Below are positions 35,630 through 45,158 of a stretch of DNA of 45,478 bases, in pieces (within the stretch, counting starts at the first letter, position 1; each line of letters begins with the position of its first letter). Below the pieces are notes generated by a model. That model saw nothing but the letters and a program-made list of their open reading frames with translations, ran no database searches and was not told the DNA's origin. The position numbers were made by a program, and so were the translations under genes. Source of the stretch: Thiotrichales bacterium (GTDB lineage Bacteria > Pseudomonadota > Gammaproteobacteria > SZUA-229); the NCBI GenBank assembly GCA_020341835.1, contig CP070838.1, forward strand, positions 2,742,161-2,787,638. The letters run 5' to 3'.

Positions 35630-36322
35630 TCAGGATGCAAATTTCCTGCTGACTTCTTCGATGGCCAGCTTGGCAGCAGCCTGTTCGGCCTTGCGCCTGC
35701 TCTTGCCCTGCGCCGTGGTAATACATTCAAGTTCTTCGATGCTGCATTCGACCGTGAACATCTGGTTGTGCGCCTTGCCGCTGACTTCGAGTACGGTGTA
35801 AACAGGCAGCGGAAAACGACGCGACTGCAGCAGTTCCTGCAGACTGGTCTTGGAATCTTTCAGTGTCTGTACATCGGGTACATTTCGCAGCTTGTCATCG
35901 TATAAACGCAGGATCAGATCGCGGCAGGTCTCGAAACCGCTATCGAGGTATACTGCGCCGAATACCGCCTCGACCGCATCCGCCAGAATGGAGTCGCGCC
36001 GGCGCCCGCCGCTTTTCAGCTCACCGGAACCCAGCTGAATAAACCGGCCTATCTCGAGTTGTTTTGCGATATCAGCAAGGCTGTCCTTGTTGACCAGGCT
36101 CGCTCTCAACCGACTCAGGTCGCCTTCCTGCATGCCACGGTACTGATCGAACAGCCTGGCTGCAATAATGAAATTGAGAATGCCGTCGCCCAGGAACTCA
36201 AGGCGCTCGTTGTTGATGACTGCTGCGCTGCGGTGTGTCAACGCCTCTGTCAGCAGTGCTTCATTCTTGAAGGTATAATCCAGCCGACGTGTAAGCACCG
36301 CCAACGCCTCGTCTTGCGCCAT
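35630..36322 (-). CDS. rnc: Ribonuclease III
   Basis: RNase III cuts double-stranded RNA in rRNA and mRNA processing. The 230-residue product has the signature NNERLEFLGDGILN with the metal ligands E42 and D46, and LADAVEAVFGAVYLDSG for the second metal cluster. The C-terminal double-stranded RNA-binding domain starts near 155 with DSKTSLQELLQSR and contains KSRRKAEQAAAKLAI. The motif GDGIL differs slightly from the usual GDAVL, but catalytic residues are kept. Confidence 0.96.
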   Translation of the reverse strand: MAQDEALAVLTRRLDYTFKNEALLTEALTHRSAAVINNERLEFLGDGILNFIIAARLFDQYRGMQEGDLSRLRASLVNKDSLADIAKQLEIGRFIQLGSGELKSGGRRRDSILADAVEAVFGAVYLDSGFETCRDLILRLYDDKLRNVPDVQTLKDSKTSLQELLQSRRFPLPVYTVLEVSGKAHNQMFTVECSIEELECITTAQGKSRRKAEQAAAKLAIEEVSRKFAS

Positions 36323-36338
36323 CGATTGATCAACCCGC

Positions 36339-36704
36339 TTATCTTATCGGGACCCTCGCTTCGTGCTTGAACGAGACGATGTAATCAACAGGTCCGATCA
36401 ACTTGCCCCGCGGCTCATATTCAATCGTAATGAAATAGTCCTTTTTGCTTTTCTTCAGCGTTATGTGGTCCTTGTTAACACTATACACATTATTAACGCG
36501 CAGCCTTTTCGTGATGACGGTTTTGATCTTCTTGGGCGTGGCGCCTCGCAGCGACGAATCCGTTCCCAGGTTTTCCATTATCGATTTAACGCTGTGATCA
36601 TGTATAAACACAGGTACGACATTCATGGCGATGATGCCATTAAACAGCAAAAGCCCAATAATCGCCAACCAGCTGATTAACGTTAAACCCTTCTGTTTTT
36701 TCAT
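36339..36704 (-). CDS. DUF4845 family membrane protein
   Basis: This small inner-membrane protein has the start MKKQKGLTLISWLAIIG followed by a single membrane span to about residue 30, and a periplasmic part with SLRGATPKKIKTVITKRL. It is a typical lepB-rnc linker gene of gammaproteobacteria with unknown function. I use the ATG at 36704 with a GAGGG upstream; an ATG at 36722 would overlap lepB. The N-terminus superficially resembles a pilin-like type III signal, but there is no pilin motif. Confidence 0.87.
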   Translation of the reverse strand: MKKQKGLTLISWLAIIGLLLFNGIIAMNVVPVFIHDHSVKSIMENLGTDSSLRGATPKKIKTVITKRLRVNNVYSVNKDHITLKKSKKDYFITIEYEPRGKLIGPVDYIVSFKHEARVPIR

Positions 36705-36714
36705 AAGGCTGCCC

Positions 36715-37527
36715 TCACTCATCTATCATATTGCCAATACGACCCCATTTCACGCCTCCATTCCAGTGCATCCAGATCATGAATGCCTCACCGACCAGGT
36801 TCCTTTCCGGCACCGGCCCCCAGACTCGGCTGTCGTTGCTGTTATCCCTGTTATCGCCCATCACGAAATACATGCCATCCGGCACGATGTATTCGCCTTC
36901 CAGACTGCTGGGCCTGCCAGGCTGCAGCAGAATGGAATGATTATTATCCAGCAGGTTTTCGATATACTCGTTCGCATGAGCCTGTCCCGGCCCCTGGTAC
37001 TCGCCAACGAATTCCCTTTTTACCGGCTTACCATTTACATAGAGCACCTTGTTGTAATAAGCAATATGATCGCCCGGTAATCCGATAATTCTTTTTATGT
37101 AATCCAGCGAAGGATCGCGCGGATATCTGAACACGACAACATCGCCGCGCTCCGGATCGCCTGTCTCGATTATTTTCTTGTTCAATACCGGCAGGCGTAT
37201 ACCGTAGGCAAATTTGTTCACCAGGATGAAGTCACCGATGTACAGCGATGGCAGCATCGAACCTGACGGGATGCGAAAAGGCTCGACAATGAAGCCTCGC
37301 AGGATAAACACAATCAACAGCACCGGGAAAAACGATTTGGAATACTCGACGATTACCGGTTCCTTGCCACCGCGTTTGATTTCCACACCTTGATGAATTT
37401 CTGTTTCCGCGTGGTACACCTTGCTTCGCCTGGGTGCCAGCACCCAAACATCCAGCGCCCAGATCAGGCCGGTTATCACCGTGCCGAGAAATAAATAAAA
37501 AGAAAAATCAAAAACCATCATAAGCAA
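36715..37527 (-). CDS. lepB: Signal peptidase I
   Basis: LepB removes signal peptides from exported proteins. The 270-residue product has two N-terminal membrane spans (residues 5-31 and 65-82). The catalytic Ser is S90 in RIPSGSMLPSL and the catalytic Lys is K145 in YIKRIIGLPGD. GDNRDNSNDSRVWGPVP is the C-terminal conserved box. Its stop is near the DUF4845 start, and the start directly follows lepA, as in E. coli. Confidence 0.96.
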   Translation of the reverse strand: MLMMVFDFSFYLFLGTVITGLIWALDVWVLAPRRSKVYHAETEIHQGVEIKRGGKEPVIVEYSKSFFPVLLIVFILRGFIVEPFRIPSGSMLPSLYIGDFILVNKFAYGIRLPVLNKKIIETGDPERGDVVVFRYPRDPSLDYIKRIIGLPGDHIAYYNKVLYVNGKPVKREFVGEYQGPGQAHANEYIENLLDNNHSILLQPGRPSSLEGEYIVPDGMYFVMGDNRDNSNDSRVWGPVPERNLVGEAFMIWMHWNGGVKWGRIGNMIDE

Positions 37528-39327
37528 TCACTTACTGTCCACTTTGAGTACGGCAAGGAATGCTTCCTGGGGAATCTCCACTTTGCCAAACTGTTTCATT
37601 CGTTTCTTACCCGCCTTCTGTTTCTCCAGCAGCTTGCGCTTGCGTGTCGCATCACCACCGTAACATTTGGCTGTTACATTTTTACGTAAAGCTTTTACGT
37701 TCGTGCGCGCGATTATATGACGTCCGATCGCGGCCTGTATTGCCACATCAAACATCTGACGCGGAATCAGTTCCTTCATTTTTTCTGCAACTTCACGGCC
37801 CCGGCGCTGGCTAACGTCCCGATGTGCAATTATAGACAATGCATCGACTCTTTCACCGTTGATCAGAATATCCACCTTGACCAGTTCATCGGCCTGGAAG
37901 CGCGCAAAATCATAATCAAAGGAGGCGTAACCGCGACTGACCGACTTCAGCCGGTCGAAAAAATCCAGTACCACCTCGCTCAATGGCATCTCGTAGACCA
38001 GCGAAACCTGTCGCCCCAGATACTGCATGTTTTTCTGCACACCGCGCTTTTCGATGCACAGCGAAATGACATTGCCGACATATTCCTGAGGAACAAGGAC
38101 GTTGGTGCGAATAATTGGCTCGCGGATTTCCTCGATGTAGTTCACTTCCGGCAGATCACTTGGATTATGGATCTCGATGAGCTCACCTTTGGTATTCAGC
38201 ACCTGGTAAACCACAGTCGGTGCGGTCGTGATCAGGTCGAGGTCGTACTCACGCTCCAGACGCTCCTGGATGATTTCCATATGCAGCATGCCAAGAAAAC
38301 CGATGCGAAAACCGAAGCCCAGGGCTGTCGAATTTTCCGGCTCGTAGCTCAATGAAGCATCGTTCAGCGTGAGCTTCTCCAGCGAATCGCGAAAATCATC
38401 ATAATCATCCGCATCAACCGGAAACATGCCGGCGAACACACGCGGCTGGATTTGCTTGAACCCTTCGAGCGGCTGCTCTGCCGGCCGATCTGTCAGGGTA
38501 ATGGTATCGCCGACACGGGCGGAGTCGATTTCCTTGATGCCGGCGATAATGAATCCGACCTGCCCCGCCTGCAGCCCGTCCCGGCTTTCGCGCTTCGGTG
38601 TGAACACGCCGACATCATCAACCAGGTAGTGCCTTTTAGTCGACATGATCAGCATTTTCTGGCGCCGCCTGATCCGGCCCTGCTTGACTCTTACCAGGAC
38701 AATAACGCCCACATAGGGGTCAAACCAGGAATCGATAATCAGGGCCTGCAACGGCGCATCCTCGTCACCCTCGGGCGGTGGCACTTCGCGCACCAGCTGT
38801 TCGAGCAACTCGTCGATACCTTCACCCGTCTTCGCGCTGACACGGCAGGCGTGCTCGGCTTCGAGGCCGATGACATCCTCGATTTCGTGAATTACGCGGT
38901 CAGGGTCGGCTGCCGGCAGGTCGATCTTGTTCAGTACCGGGATGACTTCGAGCCCCTGCTCGATCGCGGTATAGCAGTTGGCAACGCTCTGGGCTTCCAC
39001 ACCCTGGGATGCATCCACAACCAGCAAAGCACCTTCGCAGGCGGAAAGCGAGCGCGAGACCTCGTAGGAAAAATCGACATGCCCCGGAGTATCGATGAAG
39101 TTCAGCTGATAGGTTTCGCCATCCAGCGCCCTGTAGTTCAGGGTAACGCTCTGCGCCTTGATGGTAATGCCGCGTTCGCGTTCCAGGTCCATCGAATCGA
39201 GCACCTGTTCCTGCATTTCCCGGTTGGTCAGGCCATCGCAGGTCTGGATCAGCCGGTCCGCCAGCGTGGACTTGCCATGATCGATGTGGGCGATAATGGA
39301 AAAATTGCGAATGTTCTGCATCGACAT
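37528..39327 (-). CDS. lepA: Elongation factor 4 (LepA) GTPase
   Basis: LepA is a ribosome-bound GTPase linked to 30S biogenesis and translation quality. The 599-residue product has G1 AHIDHGKST at 13-21, G3 DTPGHVDF and G4 NKIDLP, then domains II, III and V, and the LepA-specific C-terminal domain ending [20 protein letters not shown] across two helices. Length is normal. It abuts lepB with no gap and follows the glutaredoxin-like gene by 1 bp. Confidence 0.98.
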   Translation of the reverse strand: MSMQNIRNFSIIAHIDHGKSTLADRLIQTCDGLTNREMQEQVLDSMDLERERGITIKAQSVTLNYRALDGETYQLNFIDTPGHVDFSYEVSRSLSACEGALLVVDASQGVEAQSVANCYTAIEQGLEVIPVLNKIDLPAADPDRVIHEIEDVIGLEAEHACRVSAKTGEGIDELLEQLVREVPPPEGDEDAPLQALIIDSWFDPYVGVIVLVRVKQGRIRRRQKMLIMSTKRHYLVDDVGVFTPKRESRDGLQAGQVGFIIAGIKEIDSARVGDTITLTDRPAEQPLEGFKQIQPRVFAGMFPVDADDYDDFRDSLEKLTLNDASLSYEPENSTALGFGFRIGFLGMLHMEIIQERLEREYDLDLITTAPTVVYQVLNTKGELIEIHNPSDLPEVNYIEEIREPIIRTNVLVPQEYVGNVISLCIEKRGVQKNMQYLGRQVSLVYEMPLSEVVLDFFDRLKSVSRGYASFDYDFARFQADELVKVDILINGERVDALSIIAHRDVSQRRGREVAEKMKELIPRQMFDVAIQAAIGRHIIARTNVKALRKNVTAKCYGGDATRKRKLLEKQKAGKKRMKQFGKVEIPQEAFLAVLKVDSK

Positions 39328-39328
39328 G

Positions 39329-39565
39329 TCAGGCGATTACCCGCTTCAGGGCCTGCAGGTCGAGAAAATAATGGCAGATTTCCCCGCTGCCACAGGTCAG
39401 CACCGGCACCTTGCTGCCGTAGGCCTGTTCAAGTTCTGCATTGTTATCGATTGGCACGCGCGTGATCTCAAAATCCAGTTCGGCTGCAGTCTCACCCAGC
39501 GCCTGTTCCATGTCGTCACACAGATGGCAACCTTCACGGATATACAGGGTTAATTGAACTGGCAT
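39329..39565 (-). CDS. Glutaredoxin-family (DUF836) small protein
   Basis: The 78-residue product has [19 protein letters not shown] with the C13-C16 redox pair of a compact thioredoxin-fold protein, and [10 protein letters not shown] as the cis-Pro segment. It sits immediately before lepA (1-bp spacing) and after the rseC terminator, so it probably begins the lepA operon. It may be a disulfide reductant; the partner is unknown. Confidence 0.88.
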   Translation of the reverse strand: MPVQLTLYIREGCHLCDDMEQALGETAAELDFEITRVPIDNNAELEQAYGSKVPVLTCGSGEICHYFLDLQALKRVIA

Positions 39566-39576
39566 ATATCAGGCTG

Positions 39577-39598
39577 AAAAAAAACCGGCAAGCGCCGG
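39577..39598 (-). terminator. Rho-independent terminator of the rpoE-rse operon
   Basis: On the minus strand the sequence is CCGGC, loop GCTT, GCCGG, followed directly by eight T. It lies about 33 bp beyond the rseC stop and just before the glutaredoxin-like gene. It is the clearest intrinsic terminator in the window and divides the sigma-E operon from the lepA operon. Confidence 0.9.
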
Positions 39599-39631
39599 AT
39601 CACATAAGGGCGGGATTTTAGCAGATTACGC

Positions 39632-40081
39632 TCAGACTATGTTTTTTCTGAGCACAACAGGCGTCAGCTTGATGGTATTGCTTCTGCTGGCCAGAAACCG
39701 GCGGGAAAAGACCAGCGTCAGCGCGAATCCGGTGACGGCAACGATCAGCACCAGCAGGTCGCGGGAAGCGTAATCCGGCGCAATCAGACTATCCGCCAGA
39801 ACAGCGCACACTATCATCGCCAGCAACGGCAACAGGTAGACAAATACCGAACCCTTCAGCATGGCCTCTTCGGCCAGTCCGACGACCACCTCATCACCGA
39901 CCCGCGCGTGTACCGTGTTGGTTGCCTGAAAGCGGGTAAACTTGCGACCGACCCACTTCGACAGCACCGAGGTGCCGCAGCCCTGCCTGGCTTCGCAGGC
40001 ACCGCAGCTCGACTTCGTCTGCGCTTCGAGCAGCAACTGGTCGTTTTCAACGGCGATGACCCTTGCGGTTTCCTCGATCAT
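39632..40081 (-). CDS. rseC: RseC/MucC family sigma-E modulator
   Basis: The 149-residue protein has a cytoplasmic Cys-rich start with C26, C29 and C35 in SSCGACEARQGCG, and two membrane spans near residues 78-95 and 105-122. This is the RseC family pattern; members modulate sigma-E and may affect iron-sulfur or electron transport functions such as Rsx/Rnf. The start overlaps the rseB stop by 4 bp. It is the last gene before the terminator. Confidence 0.94.
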   Translation of the reverse strand: MIEETARVIAVENDQLLLEAQTKSSCGACEARQGCGTSVLSKWVGRKFTRFQATNTVHARVGDEVVVGLAEEAMLKGSVFVYLLPLLAMIVCAVLADSLIAPDYASRDLLVLIVAVTGFALTLVFSRRFLASRSNTIKLTPVVLRKNIV

Positions 40082-41022
40082 TGGGTTCGCTCCATCGATT
40101 CCGCAATGGCTACAAGCGTTGCTTCGGGCACTTCACCCATCACGGTGATCTGAACACCGTTCACCTGCCGGCCGTAGACATTCAGCGCGCCCATATTCGA
40201 TGCGCCCGCCAGTCGCTGCGGGCTGTTTGCATCCGATTCGATGAAGACAGAGACGGATGCGAGCCCGTCGGTATACATCAGATGCGCTGAATTGCTGCCT
40301 TCACCTTTGCGTAGCGTGCTTTTAGTCAGCATGAAGCCCTGCGGTATGCTGGTCGCACGCCAGCCGGTATCCGCCTTTTCATTCCCGGTCTTGGGCAGTG
40401 TCTGGTGCGTATAACCCTTGAGCTCGGGTACGGTAAACGCTGTCGGTGGCACGGCCGAATGATCGTGGAATGCGGTGTACATCATTTGCTCGACAATCTC
40501 GCCGTTTTCATCCAGCAGGTCGCATTTGAGCAAAACGCGGGTCTCATTATCGAGCCAGTAGCGGTAACCATAACGGAAGGCGTCTTTCGGCAGAACATTC
40601 AGCACGGATGTCTGTCGTCCCGCGATGCGGTCTTCGCCCATCTGATTGATCGTGTAGTAATTGCCGAGCTTGTCCAGATTCTCGGGCAGGATCGGATGCA
40701 GGCCGGGCTTGTTGCCCATCTTGCTGACGGTAACCAGCTTGCGATCAGGATAGATTGATATGACTTCGTTGTTATGGCGGACGATTTTTCGCGCTTCGCC
40801 ATTGAGTGCTTCCATGCTTTCCCACACACCCCTGGCGTCAACACCGTGTACGACGTGCATGGACACCATTTTGTCTGACTTGCGTAGTACGAAGATCCCT
40901 TCGTAATTTGATTGTTTGTCTGCGGCGGACATGCCGCCTACGAGTTCAGAGACATTGCCTGCATGGGCAGGCAAATGACTCAGGATGGCAAATGTTAGTA
41001 CGGTTGTGACACCAATTTTCAT
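40078..41022 (-). CDS. rseB: Sigma-E regulatory protein RseB (MucB)
   Basis: RseB is a periplasmic sensor that binds RseA and shields it from DegS cleavage. The 314-residue product has a signal peptide (TTVLTFAILSHLP, cleavage after AHA near 22). It has SNYEGIFVLRKSDKMVSMHV and YWLDNETRVLLKCDLLDENG in the LolA-like large domain, followed by the smaller C-terminal domain. Its start overlaps the rseA stop by 4 bp. Confidence 0.94.
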   Translation of the reverse strand: MKIGVTTVLTFAILSHLPAHAGNVSELVGGMSAADKQSNYEGIFVLRKSDKMVSMHVVHGVDARGVWESMEALNGEARKIVRHNNEVISIYPDRKLVTVSKMGNKPGLHPILPENLDKLGNYYTINQMGEDRIAGRQTSVLNVLPKDAFRYGYRYWLDNETRVLLKCDLLDENGEIVEQMMYTAFHDHSAVPPTAFTVPELKGYTHQTLPKTGNEKADTGWRATSIPQGFMLTKSTLRKGEGSNSAHLMYTDGLASVSVFIESDANSPQRLAGASNMGALNVYGRQVNGVQITVMGEVPEATLVAIAESMERTQ

Positions 41023-41657
41023 TTGCCGGGATTATTCACGGGCTGGCGATGTTTCAGGCTGTTGTCAGGTGGTGGATTCTGCCCTGATCCGTAACTCACT
41101 GAACGTGCATAAGGCATCAAACCCTGGAGGGTATCCTGCGCTGCAAATTCCGAATGCCGGGTCATATAAGTGTTCAGGTTAACTGCCGGCATCGCGATAC
41201 CGGGATTGTTGTAGACAGGCAGGCTATTGCTCACCGGTAACGCCTGTACCGGCTGCTGGCCGACATTGCTGGCAACATTCGCGCCACCGGTTTCGGTCTG
41301 CTGGTCGGTGAGTGTCACCACCATCACCATTGCCACGGTCGCCGCCACTGCAAGGCCGCCAACCGGTCTCAGCCACGCGCCGAAATCAAACAGCGGTTTG
41401 CTTTCACGCTGCGGTGCGCGTGCCGGTCGGACAACCCGGTCCAGTTCAGGTTGGTTTTGAATCGCTTCGCGTACGCTTGCACTGACATCGATCATTGATG
41501 CATCGGCCACCCTGCCACGCAAAGCCTCACCAATCATCTGGTAGCGAGCTGCGGTCGAGTAAGATCGTTTATCCTGTTCCACCTCTATCGAGTCTATTTC
41601 ATGGTACTCAATGGCATCGTCGAGCCAGGCGGAAATTTTTTCTCTATCTTCACTCAT
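41019..41657 (-). CDS. rseA: Anti-sigma-E factor RseA (MucA)
   Basis: The 212-residue protein has an acidic N-terminal anti-sigma domain beginning EKISAWLDDAIEYHEIDSI, a single membrane span near residues 99-117 (GGLAVAATVAMVMVVTL), and a periplasmic region rich in Asn, Pro and Gln. This matches RseA/MucA, which holds sigma-E at the membrane and is proteolysed under envelope stress. It is 25 bp after rpoE. Confidence 0.93.
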   Translation of the reverse strand: MSEDREKISAWLDDAIEYHEIDSIEVEQDKRSYSTAARYQMIGEALRGRVADASMIDVSASVREAIQNQPELDRVVRPARAPQRESKPLFDFGAWLRPVGGLAVAATVAMVMVVTLTDQQTETGGANVASNVGQQPVQALPVSNSLPVYNNPGIAMPAVNLNTYMTRHSEFAAQDTLQGLMPYARSVSYGSGQNPPPDNSLKHRQPVNNPGK

Positions 41658-41682
41658 AATACACCTGAATATGTATCAAAGA

Positions 41683-42285
41683 TTAATCGTTAACATTGTG
41701 ACTGGAACTGTCTACGATAGGTTGCAGTTTTTCATCGATGGCTTCACGCGCCCTGAAAATACGCGAACGTACTGTCCCTATTGGACAATCCATAACCTGG
41801 GCGATATCTTCGTAGCTCAAGCCTTCAATTTCCCGCAGCGTTATCGCTTCTCTTAAATCCGGTGGCAGTACTTCCAGTGCATTGTGTACTGTCGCCTGTA
41901 TCTCGTCGGCGAGCAATTCGCGTTCCGGCGTCGCATATTCCTTCAGCCATTCGCTCGCATCGTATTTTTCCACTTCCTGAACATCAACCGCATAGGACGG
42001 GCTTTTTCTGCCGGCAGCCACCAGGTGATTCTTCGCGGTGTTGATCGCGATCCGGTACAGCCATGTATAAAAAGCACTCTCGCCCCTGAAGTTGGGCAAG
42101 GCCCGGTAAGCCTTGATAAAAGCCTCCTGGGCAACATCCTGAACGTCAGCAGGGTTTCGCACGAAGCGCGCAATCAGCTTCGCAATCCGACTCTGGTACT
42201 TCTGTACCAGTAAATCAAACGCTCTGCTGTCGCCTTTCTGTACGCGCTCAACCAGCGCCTGATCAACGTTCTTCTCGGTGCCCAT
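41683..42285 (-). CDS. rpoE: RNA polymerase sigma-E (RpoE/AlgU)
   Basis: This is the envelope-stress extracytoplasmic sigma factor. The 200-residue product has region 2 (FDLLVQKYQSRIAKLIARFV, then VQDVAQEAFIKAYRALPNF) and region 4 (LPPDLREAITLREIEGLSYE, then IAQVMDCPIGTVRSRIFRAR), typical of RpoE/AlgU. A GGAGG ribosome site precedes the ATG. It heads the rpoE-rseA-rseB-rseC operon and is divergent from nadB. Confidence 0.97.
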   Translation of the reverse strand: MGTEKNVDQALVERVQKGDSRAFDLLVQKYQSRIAKLIARFVRNPADVQDVAQEAFIKAYRALPNFRGESAFYTWLYRIAINTAKNHLVAAGRKSPSYAVDVQEVEKYDASEWLKEYATPERELLADEIQATVHNALEVLPPDLREAITLREIEGLSYEDIAQVMDCPIGTVRSRIFRAREAIDEKLQPIVDSSSHNVND

Positions 42286-42324
42286 CCAGGCCGTTCCTCC
42301 AGAGACACTCCGTTGTCTGATTGG

Positions 42325-42351
42325 TGTGACAAATTAATCCGGTTTTAGTTC
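42325..42351 (-). promoter_or_regulatory. rpoE: Candidate sigma-E autoregulatory promoter for rpoE
   Basis: On the minus strand GAACTA (42351-42346) and TCACA (42329-42325) are separated by 16 bp, close to the GGAACTT/TCTGA-type sigma-E consensus. They lie about 40 bp before the rpoE ATG. A TATAAT on the minus strand at 42397-42392 could be an additional housekeeping promoter. Both are pattern matches. Confidence 0.42.
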
Positions 42352-42463
42352 AGACGCTTTTAGCGATTCAGCGCCCTGATGCAATCCGACGATTATACAA
42401 GTACAATCAAGGTATTACAGCTAGCCAGGCGAAAAATACCAGAGATTGCCCCGGGAACCGCGC

Positions 42464-44104
42464 ATGTCCATCTCAAATCAACATGACGTTTTGATTATAG
42501 GCAGTGGTGCAGCTGGACTGAGTCTCGCTCTCAGGCTGGCATCGAATGGCCCGGTTGCGATTGTCAGCAAGGGGCCAATCAACGAGGGCTGCACCTATTA
42601 TGCCCAGGGCGGGATATCCGCCGTGCTGGCCGATAATGACTCGTTCGAGTCCCATATCGACGATACCATCAATGCCGGCGCCGGCTTGTGCGACCCGGAC
42701 TCGGTGCGCTTCACGATCGAGCACGGACCGGAAAACATTCACTGGCTGGAGCAGCTGGGTGTCCCGTTCACCAAGGAAACCGCACCCGACGGGGCGCGAA
42801 TGCTGCACCTGACCCGGGAGGGCGGCCACAGTTTCCGTCGGATTGTCCACGCGGCGGACGCCACCGGTGTCGCACTATCGAACACGCTGGTCAATCACGT
42901 TCGTCAGCACAACTCGATCGATATTTACGAGAACCATATTGCCGTGGATCTGATCACCGGCAGCAAACAGGGACTGAAACATAATCGCTGTATCGGCGCT
43001 TACATCCTGAACAAAAATACCGGCCACGTGAAACGATTCCTGGCAAAAACGGTTGTGCTTGCCACCGGCGGCGCCAGCAAGGTGTACCTCTATACCACCA
43101 ATCCCGACTGCTCCACCGGCGACGGGATCGCGATGGCCTGGCGCGCGGGCTGCAGGGTTGGCAACATGGAATTCAACCAGTTTCACCCGACCTGCCTGTA
43201 CCACCCGGAAGCGAAATCCTTCCTGATCAGCGAAGCCGTGCGGGGTGAAGGCGGCAAGTTGCTGCTGCCGGACGGGAAACCGTTCATGCACCGCTTCGAT
43301 GAACGCGCCGAGCTCGCTCCGCGTGACATCGTCGCCCGGGCAATCGACCACGAGATGAAGCGTCTCGGCGCCGAGTGCGTCTATCTCGATATCAGCCATC
43401 GTTCCGCCGCGTTCATCAAATCGCATTTCCCGACAATCCACAGGCGCTGCGGTGAACTCGGTTTTGACATCACTCGGGAGCCGATTCCGGTTGTACCCGC
43501 CGCGCACTATACCTGTGGGGGCGTCATGTCCGATATGAGCGGCCACACGGATATAGAATGCCTGTATGCCATTGGCGAGACCGCTTTCACGCGATTACAC
43601 GGCGCCAATCGCATGGCCAGCAACTCTCTGCTCGAATGCCTGGTATTCGCCGAATCCGCCAGCAAGGACATCATAAATAGAATTGCCGACATCAGGCTGG
43701 AAAAGTCGGTCGCACCCTGGGACGAAAGCCGCGTCACGGATTCGGACGAAGAAGTGGTGGTCACACATAACTGGGATGAGCTGCGTCGGTTCATGTGGGA
43801 CTATGTCGGTATTGTACGCACCAACAAGCGCCTCGAACGTGCAATGCGCCGGGTTCAGCTACTGCAACACGAGATCCACGAGTACTACAGTAATTTCCGT
43901 ATCAGCAGTGACCTGATCGAATTGCGCAACCTGGCCCAGGTTTCAGAGCTCATCATCCGTTCGGCGATGGAACGCAAGGAAAGTCGCGGGCTGCATTTTT
44001 CATTAGACTACCCGGAAGCATTGAATGACAGCGCTGCCAAAGACACGATTCTGGCACCTGACACCAGCCACAAACCGTCCGACCATATAAAAGCCATCAA
44101 TTAA
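42464..44104 (+). CDS. nadB: L-aspartate oxidase
   Basis: NadB oxidises aspartate to iminoaspartate for NAD synthesis, with FAD. The start at 42464 ([20 protein letters not shown]) gives 546 residues; a TTG at 42446 would add six. It has the dinucleotide-binding [13 protein letters not shown], the active-site [32 protein letters not shown] across one turn, and [12 protein letters not shown]. The C-terminal helical domain has [14 protein letters not shown]. It is divergent from rpoE, a pairing seen in gammaproteobacteria, and abuts a sulfurtransferase gene. Confidence 0.96.
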   Translation: MSISNQHDVLIIGSGAAGLSLALRLASNGPVAIVSKGPINEGCTYYAQGGISAVLADNDSFESHIDDTINAGAGLCDPDSVRFTIEHGPENIHWLEQLGVPFTKETAPDGARMLHLTREGGHSFRRIVHAADATGVALSNTLVNHVRQHNSIDIYENHIAVDLITGSKQGLKHNRCIGAYILNKNTGHVKRFLAKTVVLATGGASKVYLYTTNPDCSTGDGIAMAWRAGCRVGNMEFNQFHPTCLYHPEAKSFLISEAVRGEGGKLLLPDGKPFMHRFDERAELAPRDIVARAIDHEMKRLGAECVYLDISHRSAAFIKSHFPTIHRRCGELGFDITREPIPVVPAAHYTCGGVMSDMSGHTDIECLYAIGETAFTRLHGANRMASNSLLECLVFAESASKDIINRIADIRLEKSVAPWDESRVTDSDEEVVVTHNWDELRRFMWDYVGIVRTNKRLERAMRRVQLLQHEIHEYYSNFRISSDLIELRNLAQVSELIIRSAMERKESRGLHFSLDYPEALNDSAAKDTILAPDTSHKPSDHIKAIN

Positions 44105-44917
44105 ATGCAAACACTCAGTTTGATTATCGAACCCGAAGAGCTCGAGACACTTCTGGACGATGCCTCTGTCGTCATCGTCGATTTATGCAAGGCAAAACAG
44201 TACAGAAAAGGCCACATACCCGGCGCCCATTTCGTCAATTACCCGGATATCGTCCATATCGAAAAACCTGTCATGGGTTTACTGCCTTCCGCCGAGCAAT
44301 TCTCGAGACTGGTTTCAGGCCTGGGCATTACCAGGGATACGCACGTCGTTGCCTACGACGATGAAGGCGGTGGCTGCGCATCACGCTTCATCTGGACGCT
44401 GCATGTGTTCGGCCACATGAAAACATCGCTGCTCAACGGCGGCCTGTTCAGCTGGGCGAATGAAGGCCATCCACTGACAACGGAAGTGCCACCGGCCGCT
44501 ACCAGCGACTACAGCCTGACCAGCACCGGAAAATTTACTGCTGACAGGCAGTTCATCCTGCAGCATATGGAAGACGAGAACGTAGCCCTGCTGGATGCGC
44601 GCAGCCTGGACGAATACAAAGGCACCAAGAAATTTTCCAACCGGGGCGGCCACATCCCCGGCGCCGCGCGCTACGAGTGGACCGACGCAATGGATCGCAT
44701 GCATAACCTGCGCCTGCTTCCCGCGCAAACGATCCAGCAGCAGCTTGACCGGCTCGGCATCAGTAAAGACAGGGAAGTGATCGTGTATTGCCAGTCACAT
44801 CATCGCTCGGCCCTGTCGTACGTTATGTTGAGATCGCTGGGATATGAACGTGTGAAAGGTTATCCGGGTTCCTGGTCGGAATGGGGGAATCGTGATGATA
44901 CCCCTGTTGAACAATGA
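44105..44917 (+). CDS. Two-domain rhodanese-like sulfurtransferase
   Basis: The 270-residue product has two rhodanese domains. The first (about 10-130) has KGHIPGAHFVNYPD, but its active-site loop reads AYDDEGGGCASRF with Asp instead of Cys, as is normal for the inactive half. The second (about 145-260) has LLDARSLDEYKG, the GGHIPGA turn and the active Cys C229 in VIVYCQSHHRSAL. The loop CQSHHRS differs from the mercaptopyruvate type CGSGVT. Thiosulfate- or mercaptopyruvate-type use cannot be settled. It starts on the base after the nadB stop, so the two are likely co-translated. Confidence 0.88.
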   Translation: MQTLSLIIEPEELETLLDDASVVIVDLCKAKQYRKGHIPGAHFVNYPDIVHIEKPVMGLLPSAEQFSRLVSGLGITRDTHVVAYDDEGGGCASRFIWTLHVFGHMKTSLLNGGLFSWANEGHPLTTEVPPAATSDYSLTSTGKFTADRQFILQHMEDENVALLDARSLDEYKGTKKFSNRGGHIPGAARYEWTDAMDRMHNLRLLPAQTIQQQLDRLGISKDREVIVYCQSHHRSALSYVMLRSLGYERVKGYPGSWSEWGNRDDTPVEQ

Positions 44918-44942
44918 TTAACGAATCGTTGGTCGTTCGATC

Positions 44943-44965
44943 GTAGGAGCGGCTTTAGCCGCGAA
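44943..44965 (+). repeat. Single family-A REP
   Basis: It reads GTAGGAGCGGC/TTTA/GCCGCGAA, identical to the left arm at 2779-2801. No inverted partner is seen within the next 100 bp, so it is a singlet rather than a REPIN. Confidence 0.85.
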
Positions 44966-45011
44966 TCACTGTTTCTCGTTTGACTGAACGTTTTATTTCG
45001 CCTTTCGGCGA

Positions 45012-45045
45012 GTTACTTTTCTGTCAACAGCGACAGAAAAGTAAC
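45012..45045. repeat. 14-bp perfect hairpin, variant of 32754-32787
   Basis: The arms GTTACTTTTCTGTC (45012-45025) and GACAGAAAAGTAAC (45032-45045) pair completely around loop AACAGC. Compared with the 32754 hairpin, two base pairs differ and both arms changed together (T:A to G:C and G:C to C:G). The surrounding GGCGAG and CCAAAAG flanks show that this copy is in the opposite orientation. Confidence 0.85.
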
Positions 45046-45085
45046 CAAAAGAACGCCGCCCCCGGCACTCGCGCTACGCATGCCC

Positions 45086-45158
45086 GTAGGGTGGATTAGG
45101 CGCAAGCCGTAATCCACCGCGTACGCTCGGTGCAATACGCTTCGCTATTGCACCCTAC
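45086..45158. repeat. Mixed C/B REPIN, second copy
   Basis: The C REP at 45086-45118 and the inverted B REP at 45129-45158 are the same, base for base within each palindrome, as those at 32303-32335 and 32346-32375. Only the short spacer differs by a few bases. Confidence 0.87.

Noticed and set aside
34568-35905. Long plus-strand open frame of 445 codons
   Set aside because: It runs antisense to era and rnc, whose motifs and lengths are unmistakable; its translation has no family pattern.
38452-39465. Plus-strand open frame of 337 codons
   Set aside because: Antisense to lepA; the lepA GTPase motifs on the other strand explain the openness.
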